Assembly: GCA_965217605.1 (NCBI GenBank)
Contig: CBDCJB010000016.1
Coordinates: 1 to 64,000 of the forward strand
DNA length: 64,000 nt
Origin: JAYYZW01 sp965217605
GTDB lineage: Bacteria; Pseudomonadota; Gammaproteobacteria; Ga0077536
Direction: 5' to 3'
Position numbers and translations under genes: made by a program. Below are positions 17,025-25,245 of the stretch, in pieces; positions within the stretch are counted from its first letter, which is position 1, and every line of letters begins with the position of its first letter. The notes beneath the pieces were generated by a model. That model was given only the letters and a program-made list of their open reading frames with translations, did not search any database and was not told the origin of the DNA.

Positions 17025-17986
17025 ACGCCAAGTTCGTGGTCGACGCCTCGCGCATCCAGATAGCGGCCGTAGAAGCCCTTAAAAGGACGGCTCGCCGGCA
17101 GGAAGGATAGATAGCACATCAGTTTCAACGATCGGCGCCGGCCGGGAGCGATCCGCCGCGGCCAAAACACGCGATAGGCGAGCGACCGCCACAAGTATCG
17201 GCGCGCGGGTACGTGCTCGTCGTGGAGCGCGAGGATTGCAGCGTAATAATTGGCTGCGCTCTTCGCCTGGCGCTCGAGCGCGCGTAGCGAGGCAGGTAAA
17301 TCCGTACGTGCAAAAAATGATTCGATCACGCCTACGCGGGCCTCGGCCATCGCTGCGCTGCGGTTGGTCATCGACGTATTCGCGCCGTGTCTACGCCACG
17401 ACGCAAACACCTGGGGTATGCGCCGCATGGGACCCCGCACGCCGAGTCTCAACCACGCCTCGAAATCCCCGTTCAGTGGATATTTGGACGAACGTGCGGG
17501 TTCGCCGCCGAATGCCGCGCGGCGGAAGAAGGCGCCCGGTCCGGGGATGCAGTAATGTTCCTCGAGCATGAGTCTGAAATCGAAATCAGGCGTGCGGTTT
17601 GTTGCCGCGACCACACCGTGCTCGTCGATGCATTGCCAGTCGGGATAGACGGCAACCAGTGCGTCGTCTTCGGCGAAGGTTTGAATGGCCGCCTCGACCA
17701 ATCCGGGCAGGATCGGATCGTCCGCATTGACGATGGCGACGATGTCGTGCGAGGCCGCATCCACGCCGGCGTTGACGGCCGATGGCTCGCCGCGGTTTTC
17801 CTGCTGCAGCACTCGCATTCGAGATGCATAGCGTTTCACTATGTCCGGCGTGCGATCCGTCGACCCGTCGTCGACGACAATGTATTCCAAGTTGCGGTAA
17901 TTCTGAGTGAGAACGCTGTTCAGCGTCTCTTCAATATAGCGCTCGCCGTTATAGACCGGCGTGACGATCGTTACCGGAACGGCCAA
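17021..17986 (-). CDS. Glycosyltransferase family 2
   Basis: A 321-aa GT-A enzyme: VTIVTPVYNGERYIEETLNSVLTQ at the N-terminus, YIVVDDGSTDRT, then the metal-binding NADDPI and GDFEAWLRLG. The C-terminal 80 residues are basic and may contact the membrane surface. The TAG stop lies inside the CTAG duplication of the MITE-like element, so the protein end was unchanged by that insertion. It follows the 2-epimerase gene by 4 bp. It should add one sugar to the growing lipid-linked unit. Specificity is not readable. Confidence 0.92.
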   Translation of the reverse strand: MAVPVTIVTPVYNGERYIEETLNSVLTQNYRNLEYIVVDDGSTDRTPDIVKRYASRMRVLQQENRGEPSAVNAGVDAASHDIVAIVNADDPILPGLVEAAIQTFAEDDALVAVYPDWQCIDEHGVVAATNRTPDFDFRLMLEEHYCIPGPGAFFRRAAFGGEPARSSKYPLNGDFEAWLRLGVRGPMRRIPQVFASWRRHGANTSMTNRSAAMAEARVGVIESFFARTDLPASLRALERQAKSAANYYAAILALHDEHVPARRYLWRSLAYRVFWPRRIAPGRRRSLKLMCYLSFLPASRPFKGFYGRYLDARGVDHELGV

Positions 17987-17990
17987 GCGA

Positions 17991-19088
17991 TTACGATGTG
18001 GGCTCTACGCACCTGTGATAACCGAGGACGATCCGAATGACGGTTTCGCTGACGGCATCAAGCAGATACTCCGGTGGCGCTCGCCATTGGGGGCGCGCGG
18101 TCAACGCGATATTTACGCAACGTAATATGGATTCCGCGTCGCCGCCGCTCAGGATGTTACTCCCGCATTCGACCGTTTCCGGACGTTCCGTCACGTCACG
18201 TAAAGTCACGTTAGGTCGCTGCAAGATCGCGCATTCCTCCTGCACGGTACCACTGTCACTCAATACGCAACGCGCGCCTTTCTGTAGCCTCAGAAAGTCC
18301 GGGAACCCGAAAGGATCCGGAAACATGACGCGATCGGTGACGGTTACGGCGGCCGCTTCCATCTTGGCCCGCGTGCGCGGATGAGTGCTCACGACGACCC
18401 GACAGTCGTAGACCTCGCTGAGCTGTTCCAGCGCTCGCAGAAATCCGGTCAGACGCCTTTCCATATCGACATTTTCAGCCCGGTGTAGCGTCACCAGGAA
18501 ATAGTCACCAGCACTCAGCTCGAGCTTTGCGAGCACGTCCGATGCTTGCACGTCCTGCTCGGCGGTTTTCATGACCTCGTTGATGGGATTACCGGTTACG
18601 AATATCCGCTCGCTGCCGATACCCTCGCGCAACAGATTGGCCCGACTACGCTCGGTGTAGGGCATCAAGATATCGCTCGAATGATCGATCACGCGCCGGT
18701 TGACCTCTTCGGGTACGCGGTCGTCGAAACAGCGGTTGCCGGCCTCCATGTGGAATACGGGGATGCCGCGCCGTTTCGCCACGATCGCGCACAGGCTCGA
18801 ATTGGTATCGCCGAGCAGCAGCACCCGGTCCGGCCGCAAATCGGCGAACGCCTGGTCGCACCCGCTCAGGATCTGGCCGATTTGGTCGCCCAACTCATCC
18901 GCGCGCACGCCGAGCGTTCGATCCGGCGCGCGTATGCCGAGCTCGCTAAAAAACTGTTCGCTTAAGCCCGGATGGTAGTTCTGCCCGGTATGGACGAAGA
19001 TGTGCTCGCTCAGATCGTCCAGTTTCGGGATGATCTGCGACAGGCGGATAATCTCGGGCCGCGTGCCCAGCACCGTCATCACCTTCAT
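17991..19088 (-). CDS. UDP-sugar 2-epimerase, WbvD/WbjD/FnlC type
   Basis: A 365-aa member of the non-hydrolysing UDP-GlcNAc 2-epimerase fold. The opening MTVLGTRPEIIRLSQII and FVHTGQNY match the FnlC/WbjD branch rather than WecB. Also seen are LLGDTNSSLCAI, HMEAGNRCFDDRVPEEVNR, VTLHRAENVD and LSDSGTVQEE. In the branch, the enzyme inverts C2 of a UDP-6-deoxy-L-acetamido sugar, the last step to UDP-L-FucNAc or UDP-L-QuiNAc. It overlaps the dehydratase gene upstream by 4 bp (ATGA), so the three-enzyme set is translationally linked. Confidence 0.88.
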   Translation of the reverse strand: MKVMTVLGTRPEIIRLSQIIPKLDDLSEHIFVHTGQNYHPGLSEQFFSELGIRAPDRTLGVRADELGDQIGQILSGCDQAFADLRPDRVLLLGDTNSSLCAIVAKRRGIPVFHMEAGNRCFDDRVPEEVNRRVIDHSSDILMPYTERSRANLLREGIGSERIFVTGNPINEVMKTAEQDVQASDVLAKLELSAGDYFLVTLHRAENVDMERRLTGFLRALEQLSEVYDCRVVVSTHPRTRAKMEAAAVTVTDRVMFPDPFGFPDFLRLQKGARCVLSDSGTVQEECAILQRPNVTLRDVTERPETVECGSNILSGGDAESILRCVNIALTARPQWRAPPEYLLDAVSETVIRIVLGYHRCVEPTS

Positions 19089-20149
19089 GCCAGCGTCTCG
19101 CCTTCGATTTCGAGTTCGTCATCCACCATGAGTTTGCGCGCGAGCAACAACTGTCGCAGTTCGTCGACACTCATGACGGAATCAGCGGAGCTGTATTCCC
19201 CCGCGAGATCGCACAGCTCGAGTGCGTCGTCGCGCAACTCCGGCAGTATCGGTGCTATCACGTAGTGGCCGTCCCGTTCGATCGTTCGGTGTGCTTCTTC
19301 CTCCGAGATCAAGATCTCGTGTAGCTTTTCTCCCGGACGGATCGCCGTGATTTCCGTATTTATCTTGCGATCGTCGATCAAGACCGTCGCCACATCGACA
19401 ATCCGCGCCGACGGCACGCGTGGAATATAGGTTTCGCCGGGTAATGCCTGTTGAACGGCGCGTAGAATCAGGTCTACCGCCTCGTCGAGGCTCAACAGAA
19501 ACCGGGTCATCTCGGCGTGCGTAATGGTCACGGGTCCGCCGTGGACGATCTGGTCGCGAAACAGCGGAATCACCGAGCCGCGCGAGGCGAGCACGTTACC
19601 GTACCGGGCCAGGACGAAGCGCACGCCTTCGGAATCGAGATTCGCGCGCGCAAAAACACGTTCCTGAATCGATTTGGTCATGCCCATGACGTTGACGGGT
19701 TTGACTGCTTTGTCGGTGGATATACCGACCACCGTTTCGACCTCGCTGCGGTTGCTCCTGATGGCGCGAACGATGTTCTCGGCGCCGACGATGTTGGTCT
19801 GTACCGCTTCGAACGGAAAGTACTCGCAGGTCGGCACCTGCTTGAGCGCGGCCGCGTTGAACACCACGTCGATACCCTGGAGCGCGGCCGCGACCGCGTT
19901 CACATCTCGCACATCCCCGATCTGAAATTCGAGCGTGCGGGCAAAATTCCGATAGATGATCTCGTCGGTTGGCGAGCGTTTGTGCTCATAGGACACTCGC
20001 AGCTCGTGTTGCTTGGCCTCATCGCGTGAAAAAACGACGATGCGTTCGGGCTCACCGTTAGTACCGCTCAACAACCGCCGTAAAAGCACCTTACCGAGCG
20101 AACCGGTACCGCCGGTGATCAAGACCCGCTTACCCTCCATACCACTCAT
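19085..20149 (-). CDS. UDP-GlcNAc 4,6-dehydratase/5-epimerase, WbvB/WbjB/FnlA type
   Basis: A 354-aa short CapD-family SDR without membrane segments. It has LITGGTGSLGKVLLRRLL, FSRDEAKQHELR, DVVFNAAALKQVPTCEYFP, the STDKAVKPVNVMGMTK active-site block and RPGEKLHEILISEEEA. This pattern is typical of the bifunctional enzymes that dehydrate UDP-GlcNAc and invert C5 (and C3), giving a 4-keto-L sugar. It starts directly after the reductase stop (TGA then ATG) and overlaps the 2-epimerase gene. Together the three make an L-configured 6-deoxy acetamido sugar nucleotide. Confidence 0.9.
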   Translation of the reverse strand: MSGMEGKRVLITGGTGSLGKVLLRRLLSGTNGEPERIVVFSRDEAKQHELRVSYEHKRSPTDEIIYRNFARTLEFQIGDVRDVNAVAAALQGIDVVFNAAALKQVPTCEYFPFEAVQTNIVGAENIVRAIRSNRSEVETVVGISTDKAVKPVNVMGMTKSIQERVFARANLDSEGVRFVLARYGNVLASRGSVIPLFRDQIVHGGPVTITHAEMTRFLLSLDEAVDLILRAVQQALPGETYIPRVPSARIVDVATVLIDDRKINTEITAIRPGEKLHEILISEEEAHRTIERDGHYVIAPILPELRDDALELCDLAGEYSSADSVMSVDELRQLLLARKLMVDDELEIEGETLA

Positions 20150-21034
20150 TCAGTCTGCCCTCCTAAGCTGCTCGTAATCGGTCGGATCGGCGTGCATGGC
20201 TTCGATCATTTCCCGCCAACTTGGCGGCGCGAATCCCGTCTCGCGGCGAAACCGGCCGCTGTCAAGGCGCCGGTCACACTTGAATTCGACGTCTTCGGTG
20301 ACACGCATGCCTTTGCCATACACGTCATTAACCATATTCAACAGCTCGTATTTATCAATGGGTTCACTCGATACATGCCAGACGCCTTCGAGCTGCGGGT
20401 GCTGGACGATGATCGCCCGCAACACGCCGGCAAAAGCGTTGGTCGTGAACCCGGTGTATAAGGCGTGACGGTAACCTTGAAGCTCGGGACCTTCATGGCG
20501 CAGAAACCACTCCAGAAGCCCCGTACCTCGAACGAGTTCGCGGCCGATGATCGAAGTGCGCACGGTGCAGCAACCCGGTTTGTCGACTTCTCCCAAGCGT
20601 TTGCTGCGGCCATAGAGATCATCGGCATCCGCGGGATCTGATTCCCTATACGGGCCGCCCCGGCCCGCGAATACGCAATCGGTGCTGATGTGGATCAACC
20701 TCGCACCCCGGCCTTCGCACGTCTGTGCCAATTGATGCGGGAACAGTGCGTTCAGCCTGATCGATTGCGCCGGATCTCTCGCAGCCTCCAATTGCTTTAC
20801 GATGCCGACACAGTTGACAACCGCATCGGGTTTGAAATCCGTGAGGGCCCGCTCGACCGTTGAATAATCTTCAACCGACACACCGTCGTAAACCTGCACG
20901 CCGGGATTCAGAACGCTGAGCGGCGACGCGATGCTGCGCCCTCTGATCGTCGTCGCCACCTCGAAGTCCGCATGCCAGATCTGCAATAATTTGTGGCCCA
21001 ACATCCCCGAGCCGCCGATAACGAGGACACGCAC
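20150..21034 (-). CDS. RmlD-like NAD(P)H sugar reductase, WbvR type
   Basis: A 294-aa SDR beginning at GTG with RVLVIGGSGMLGHKLLQIW. It contains NCVGIVKQL, HISTDCVFAGRGGPYRE, the YGRSKRLGE catalytic pair and a C-terminal FKCDRRLDSGRFR. WbjC/FnlB/CapF enzymes, which lead to L-FucNAc, are about 370 aa with a C-terminal cupin domain; that domain is absent here. RmlD-like reductases of this length (WbvR) are known to give UDP-L-RhaNAc, and with the 2-epimerase UDP-L-QuiNAc. So L-RhaNAc or L-QuiNAc is favoured over L-FucNAc (inference). Confidence 0.82.
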   Translation of the reverse strand: MRVLVIGGSGMLGHKLLQIWHADFEVATTIRGRSIASPLSVLNPGVQVYDGVSVEDYSTVERALTDFKPDAVVNCVGIVKQLEAARDPAQSIRLNALFPHQLAQTCEGRGARLIHISTDCVFAGRGGPYRESDPADADDLYGRSKRLGEVDKPGCCTVRTSIIGRELVRGTGLLEWFLRHEGPELQGYRHALYTGFTTNAFAGVLRAIIVQHPQLEGVWHVSSEPIDKYELLNMVNDVYGKGMRVTEDVEFKCDRRLDSGRFRRETGFAPPSWREMIEAMHADPTDYEQLRRAD

Positions 21035-21041
21035 TATTCAA

Positions 21042-22379
21042 TCACGCACGTTGTGTGCGCTCGTACCAATACAGCATGCGCCCCTCCTTCGACACCTGTT
21101 CGGATTTTTCGATTCGAGCGTGCTTTTTCAACGCCTCCTCGAACACGGCCTGGGAATAGTTGTCGAAGATGTCTGCGCGCAGCATCAACATCTGTTTCAC
21201 GGTGCGGTCGTCTTTTTGCACGAATTCGATGATCCCGCGCGGCGCTATTCCCACCAGCCATGACACGACATCGGGCAGCGGTATATTGCGGCCGATGGCG
21301 AGGTGATGTTCGAAGGCCAACGCCATCAGCGCATCGAAATCCGCGCGTTCCGCCAAGCCTGAACGTTCAGATTGGCGCCAACCCTGTGAGGGACTCGGGT
21401 TGGCCGCGTCGAGATACAGCGGCGTAAAGTTCAATTGCTTTTCGATCGCGCGCTCGTAGGCCTGCTCCAGCGCGATTCGATCGTACTCGAAGCCGATAAT
21501 GCGCGCCGCACCGGAATTCAAAGCGAGTTCCGAAAACTCGCCCGTATTGCAGCCGAAATCGCCAATGGTTTTGGCGCCGGTCCGCGCGATAAAATTCGCG
21601 ACGAAGGCGCGTTTGGCCTGCATTTCCTCGGCATCATAAGTGTGCGTGTCCTGGTACGCCCCCCAGGTGCTCCGACCGACGTCGCGCGGTTCGAGCTTGC
21701 CGATCCATTTCCGCAATTGTTGCAGCATCGCGGTATACCCGAGCTTCGGTAATCCGCGCGTGGACATGCGCTTCTCGACGTTTTTAACGCGGCCGCGATC
21801 GGCCAGGGCCGAGGCCTGCATGCGCGCCGGTCCGATCACGTGCACCAGCACCCGCCACGACAACAGGCAGCGCGCCGGCAGCATGCACGCCAGTTCGCCC
21901 GCCGGGATCCCCTCGAACGCACCGCGAAACCAGGCGTTGTGAGGAACGCCCACGTAAGCCCGCAGCAACAACGGGTTCAGGAATTGCTCACAGAATTGGC
22001 CGTAGCCGAGCCAATACTCGCCTTCGTGATAACGCCTCAGCGATAACAGGTCGATGAACATCGGATCGGCGCCCTTGAATTGAATGTTATATGCGGTTGC
22101 GTCCGAGAACGACACGCCGTGTTCGAGCGCTTCCAGTTGCAACTCGAGGTGGAGCAGCCCGGCCGCTTTGAGCATGCCGAACGACCATTCGTACGGATAG
22201 GAGACGAACGGCAGGCGTTCGTGTTCGACGATGCAGGCGCTGTCGAACTCATTCAACAGGGCCGGTTCGTCGATTTCGCTGAACGAGGTGAACTTTCCTT
22301 GCTCGATCCAACTCGTTAAAAAGCCGGCGTCGCGCACGAGCGTGTAGTCGTCGAGTGCGCTCGCCGATATCGATCGCAA
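21042..22379 (-). CDS. SAM-dependent methyltransferase with kinase-like N-terminal region; start unresolved
   Basis: The frame encodes at least 445 aa. The first half includes SDATAYNIQFKGADPMFIDLLSL, which resembles the D-x4-N loop and downstream Asp of kinase-fold proteins. The second half is a class I methyltransferase with TIGDFGCNTGEFSELAL and IIGFEYDRIALEQA. The longest frame from a standard start uses TTG 22379. However, the residues typical of this family's N-terminus, GSFRDPRGYVF, are encoded in frame just upstream at 22398-22430, where no ATG, GTG or TTG was found. The true start may be a rare codon or may have been lost. The substrate is unknown. Confidence 0.75.
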   Translation of the reverse strand: MRSISASALDDYTLVRDAGFLTSWIEQGKFTSFSEIDEPALLNEFDSACIVEHERLPFVSYPYEWSFGMLKAAGLLHLELQLEALEHGVSFSDATAYNIQFKGADPMFIDLLSLRRYHEGEYWLGYGQFCEQFLNPLLLRAYVGVPHNAWFRGAFEGIPAGELACMLPARCLLSWRVLVHVIGPARMQASALADRGRVKNVEKRMSTRGLPKLGYTAMLQQLRKWIGKLEPRDVGRSTWGAYQDTHTYDAEEMQAKRAFVANFIARTGAKTIGDFGCNTGEFSELALNSGAARIIGFEYDRIALEQAYERAIEKQLNFTPLYLDAANPSPSQGWRQSERSGLAERADFDALMALAFEHHLAIGRNIPLPDVVSWLVGIAPRGIIEFVQKDDRTVKQMLMLRADIFDNYSQAVFEEALKKHARIEKSEQVSKEGRMLYWYERTQRA

Positions 22380-22474
22380 TAAACGGCCGCCCCAATCAAA
22401 GACATATCCTCGAGGATCCCGAAATGAACCCGGATTCTGTCCGGGTCCGCGAAGTGCGTGGTTTTCCGCGACGA

Positions 22475-22741
22475 TTATTCCTCCTCCGCCGCCGACGCAG
22501 CTCGAGCCGTGGGTTCGCCGGCGGTTTCTTCGCTGGCAGTCTGTTTACCCGTGATCCGGCCGAACCAGGCTTTCAACCGCCCCCAGTACAGCTTAATCGC
22601 GACCGCGGCGCCCGCGATCGCGGCGACCAATCCTTGGATGATCATGCTACCCGTTATCGGATCGAGGTAGGCATGCGCAGGCGGCAGATACACGAGGGCG
22701 CTCAAAGAAAGCCATGATCGAATCCGTATTCGCGCAACCAT
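22475..22741 (-). CDS. Small exported single-pass membrane protein
   Basis: 88 aa from ATG 22741 (a GTG three codons earlier is possible). A signal peptide (VARIRIRSWLSLSALVYL, cut after AHA) is followed by YLDPITGSMIIQ, a hydrophobic segment (GLVAAIAGAAVAIKLYW) and an acidic Ala/Glu-rich tail. Short proteins of this AYLDPxTGS type are common in polysaccharide loci, often near phosphatase-superfamily or methyltransferase genes, but their role is unknown. The end of the gene lies within 50 bp of the methyltransferase N-terminus. Confidence 0.75.
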   Translation of the reverse strand: MVARIRIRSWLSLSALVYLPPAHAYLDPITGSMIIQGLVAAIAGAAVAIKLYWGRLKAWFGRITGKQTASEETAGEPTARAASAAEEE

Positions 22742-22817
22742 CTTTTCCACTCCCCTTCGTCTTCTAAGGTCTACAGTTTCACGTGGCGCGCCGATCGCCG
22801 CCCTTCATTCGCCGTGC

Positions 22818-24032
22818 TCAACCTTGGGCCTCGTTGGGCCAGTACGGGAAGTCCTCGCCCTTCTCGATCGATTCATACATTTTTTTCACACCGTGTTTTA
22901 CCGTTTGATATTCGAGCTTCGTGTTTGCGGTTTCGGCGTTAGTGCGTGCGGCGGCGTCTACCAGCGCGTCATCGGCTGCGACCCTGCGGATCCGATCGGC
23001 TAGCGCGACGGGATCGTGAGGGGATACGACGAAACCGGTTTCGCCATCGGTGATCCATTCATCCGCACATGCCGTATTGGATTGAATCGGAAACGATCCC
23101 ATCACCAGCGCTTCGAGAAACGAGGTACTGATCCCGTCCGAGATGCCGACGCCAATAGACAGGCGCGACGAACCATGCAATCTGAGAATATCCTCTCGCG
23201 GCGAGCGAAACGGCAAACAACGGATATCGAGGCCGCAATCGGCGGCAACCAGTCTCACCATCAACTCGACGTCGGGCGTCGCGGAATAGACTCGGATCTG
23301 GAAAGGGCGCACCTCATCGGCAGCCATGCCGAGTGCGTCGAGTACGGTCAGCGCGCGCCCCGAAAAATGTTGATAACCTTTGACGGCGATCGTGCGGCGT
23401 GCCGAAGTCTTGTCATGCGCGCTGCGAAATCTGCGCATCGCCGCCAGATCGAAGCCACCTGCATTGGGGAACACCGAACGCACTTTTCCGGTGTAGCCAA
23501 AATCGCGCGCGATCTTTATATCGCGGACACACTCGGCCGAATAGTAATCGGCGTACAGCAGGATCTTGCGGATTTTTTCGTGATGCTCGGGGAGCTTTCC
23601 GAACAACAGAATGTCACTGCCCCAGTTGGTCGTTATCCACGTGGGGAATTCCGAGCCCATCTCCTCACGGGCCTTGAGGCAGAGGTAGCCCGCCTCCTGA
23701 AACTCGAGAGATTGCACGATGTCCGGCTTGAAACGCCGGATCGCGCGCTTCAGCCAGGCAACCCGCCAGTCCGGATCGCGCGTCGCCGATTCCATGATCA
23801 TCTCGGCCCGCCCCGCGCCGCGGCGCAGGGGAACCAAGGTGAGCACATTGACCGTTCCATCGGGTCGCGGGCGCCCCGCCCAACTCGCGAGTCGCCGAAC
23901 TTTGGAGAACGCCTTGTGTGGTTGCGCGACGTATGGCGGAAACAGCAGGATTTCGTGCTGGGTGTCCGCAAGTTGGTTGATCCAACGGGCGGTGTGCACG
24001 CTATTCTGCATTGCGACGAACATTATCCGCAT
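22818..24032 (-). CDS. Glycosyltransferase family 4
   Basis: A 404-aa GT-B protein with MFVAMQNSVHTARWINQL at the start. ITTNWGSDILLFG and YYSAECVRDIKIARDFGYTG are found in the subgroup. The donor domain includes RLSIGVGISDGISTSFLEALVMGSFPI, with the distal Glu, and a C-terminal GFVVSPHDPVALADRIR. It is the first gene of the long minus-strand run that ends at galU and is divergent from the 24170 methyltransferase. Substrates are unknown. Confidence 0.9.
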   Translation of the reverse strand: MRIMFVAMQNSVHTARWINQLADTQHEILLFPPYVAQPHKAFSKVRRLASWAGRPRPDGTVNVLTLVPLRRGAGRAEMIMESATRDPDWRVAWLKRAIRRFKPDIVQSLEFQEAGYLCLKAREEMGSEFPTWITTNWGSDILLFGKLPEHHEKIRKILLYADYYSAECVRDIKIARDFGYTGKVRSVFPNAGGFDLAAMRRFRSAHDKTSARRTIAVKGYQHFSGRALTVLDALGMAADEVRPFQIRVYSATPDVELMVRLVAADCGLDIRCLPFRSPREDILRLHGSSRLSIGVGISDGISTSFLEALVMGSFPIQSNTACADEWITDGETGFVVSPHDPVALADRIRRVAADDALVDAAARTNAETANTKLEYQTVKHGVKKMYESIEKGEDFPYWPNEAQG

Positions 24033-24067
24033 GCGATTCGACTCTTCGAGCGGCTGCGTGTTGGCGA

Positions 24068-24085
24068 AACGGCGGTTACGCCGTT
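24068..24085. repeat. Short palindrome in a divergent spacer
   Basis: AACGGCG, GTTA, CGCCGTT form a 7-bp perfect inverted repeat in the 137-bp spacer between divergent genes starting at 24032 and 24170. It could be an operator or part of a leader hairpin. It has no T-tract, so a terminator is unlikely. Confidence 0.3.
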
Positions 24086-24169
24086 ATTCTTCGGCGCCAT
24101 GTCGAACCCCCGTGAAACGGCTCCCGCCCCAGGACAGCGATCCCGTCCTGATCGCCCCGTTGTGCTTGC

Positions 24170-25222
24170 GTGAAATCTCTGTTCAGACGTCTATACCGTG
24201 TGGTCCGGGCCATCGCATTCAAAGTGGTTCCGCAGCTATCCATACCGATTATTCGCTATGCGTTTTGGCTCATTCGCCGCGCCGACATGAAGGCGCAGAT
24301 GAAAACCATCGAAGCGTGCAGCGGCAAGGACCTGGTCTTGCGTCATTATTATTCGCCGATTCCCGATCCGGCGGATTTCGGGCCTGGGTTCTGGGAGGAA
24401 CAGAGCGATTTGCCGGGGTTGACGATCGACGGGGCGGCCGGGTTACAAATGCTCGAGGACATATTTCCTAAGTACCTCGACGAATTCAGAAAGCGCTACG
24501 CGATCGATAAGCCGCAAGGCCAAACCACGGCGTTTTATCTGATCAACGGCGTCTATATGGCGGTCGATGCGCACGCTTACTACGCCCTCGTTCGTGCATT
24601 CAAACCGGCGCGTATCATCGAAATCGGCTCCGGAATGTCCACGCAACTCGCCGTCGACGCGCTCGCTGAAAACGAAAATACCGGCGACGCCGGTACGATC
24701 ACCGCCATCGATCCCCACCCGTCCGATTTCCTGCGCTCGGTGACGTCGGTAAACCTCCAGGAAACCAAATTACAGGACGTCGATCTATCGCTGTTTTCCG
24801 AACTCGACACGAATGACATTCTGTTTATCGATTCAACCCATGTTTTGCGTGAAGGCAACGATGTCCAACTCGAATATCTGGAGATCCTGCCGAGGCTCAG
24901 CGACGGCGTGCTCGTGCACATTCATGACATCAGCCTCCCCAAGCGGTATCCGAAAGTCTATTTCGACACCGGCATGTATTGGAACGAACAGTATTTGGCG
25001 CAGGCTTTTCTCGCTTTCAATCGCAGATTCAAAATTATCTGGGCCGGAAACTACATGATGCTCAATTTTCCGGAACAGATGATGTCGGCCTTCCCGGAGA
25101 TCGCAGACATGCGCAAAGTCTTTCCGAGCTCCGAGCCGAGCGCATTGTGGATGAGGACTTCTCCTGCGCCCGGGCACGCTACCGCCGATCAGCGTCTCCG
25201 GGCGGCTACGCTGTCTCCTTGA
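24170..25222 (+). CDS. Class I SAM-dependent methyltransferase (Methyltransf_24 type), paralog 1
   Basis: A 350-aa protein starting at GTG. The N-terminus is basic with an amphipathic or hydrophobic stretch (IPIIRYAFWLIRRAD) that may sit on the membrane. Conserved blocks are LRHYYSPIPD, GVYMAVDAHAYY, the SAM site IIEIGSGMSTQLAVDAL, DILFIDSTHVLREGNDVQLEYLEILPRL and HIHDISLPKRYP. A close paralog lies in opposite orientation at 33372-34394. The tail after SALWMRTS has no counterpart in the paralog and overlaps the ops-like site on the other strand. The family is found in polysaccharide and secondary-metabolite loci; the substrate is unknown. Confidence 0.9.
   Translation: MKSLFRRLYRVVRAIAFKVVPQLSIPIIRYAFWLIRRADMKAQMKTIEACSGKDLVLRHYYSPIPDPADFGPGFWEEQSDLPGLTIDGAAGLQMLEDIFPKYLDEFRKRYAIDKPQGQTTAFYLINGVYMAVDAHAYYALVRAFKPARIIEIGSGMSTQLAVDALAENENTGDAGTITAIDPHPSDFLRSVTSVNLQETKLQDVDLSLFSELDTNDILFIDSTHVLREGNDVQLEYLEILPRLSDGVLVHIHDISLPKRYPKVYFDTGMYWNEQYLAQAFLAFNRRFKIIWAGNYMMLNFPEQMMSAFPEIADMRKVFPSSEPSALWMRTSPAPGHATADQRLRAATLSP
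25174..25186 (-). promoter_or_regulatory. ops element (RfaH recruitment site), exact core match
   Basis: Read on the minus strand the sequence is GGCGGTAGCGTGC. It contains the whole E. coli ops core GGCGGTAGCGTG that binds RfaH on the paused elongation complex. An RfaH-type gene is present at 48164-48661. The position is odd. It lies 60 bp downstream of the minus-strand regulator gene and inside the antisense of the methyltransferase's non-conserved tail, 1.1 kb before the next minus-strand gene at 24032. Confidence 0.5.
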
Positions 25223-25245
25223 GGCTTAACCGCCCCGACCGCTAC

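Noticed and set aside
23016..24173. 385-codon open frame on the plus strand
   Set aside because: It is antisense to a clear GT4 gene, has no family resemblance and an Arg/His-rich composition typical of high-GC shadow frames.
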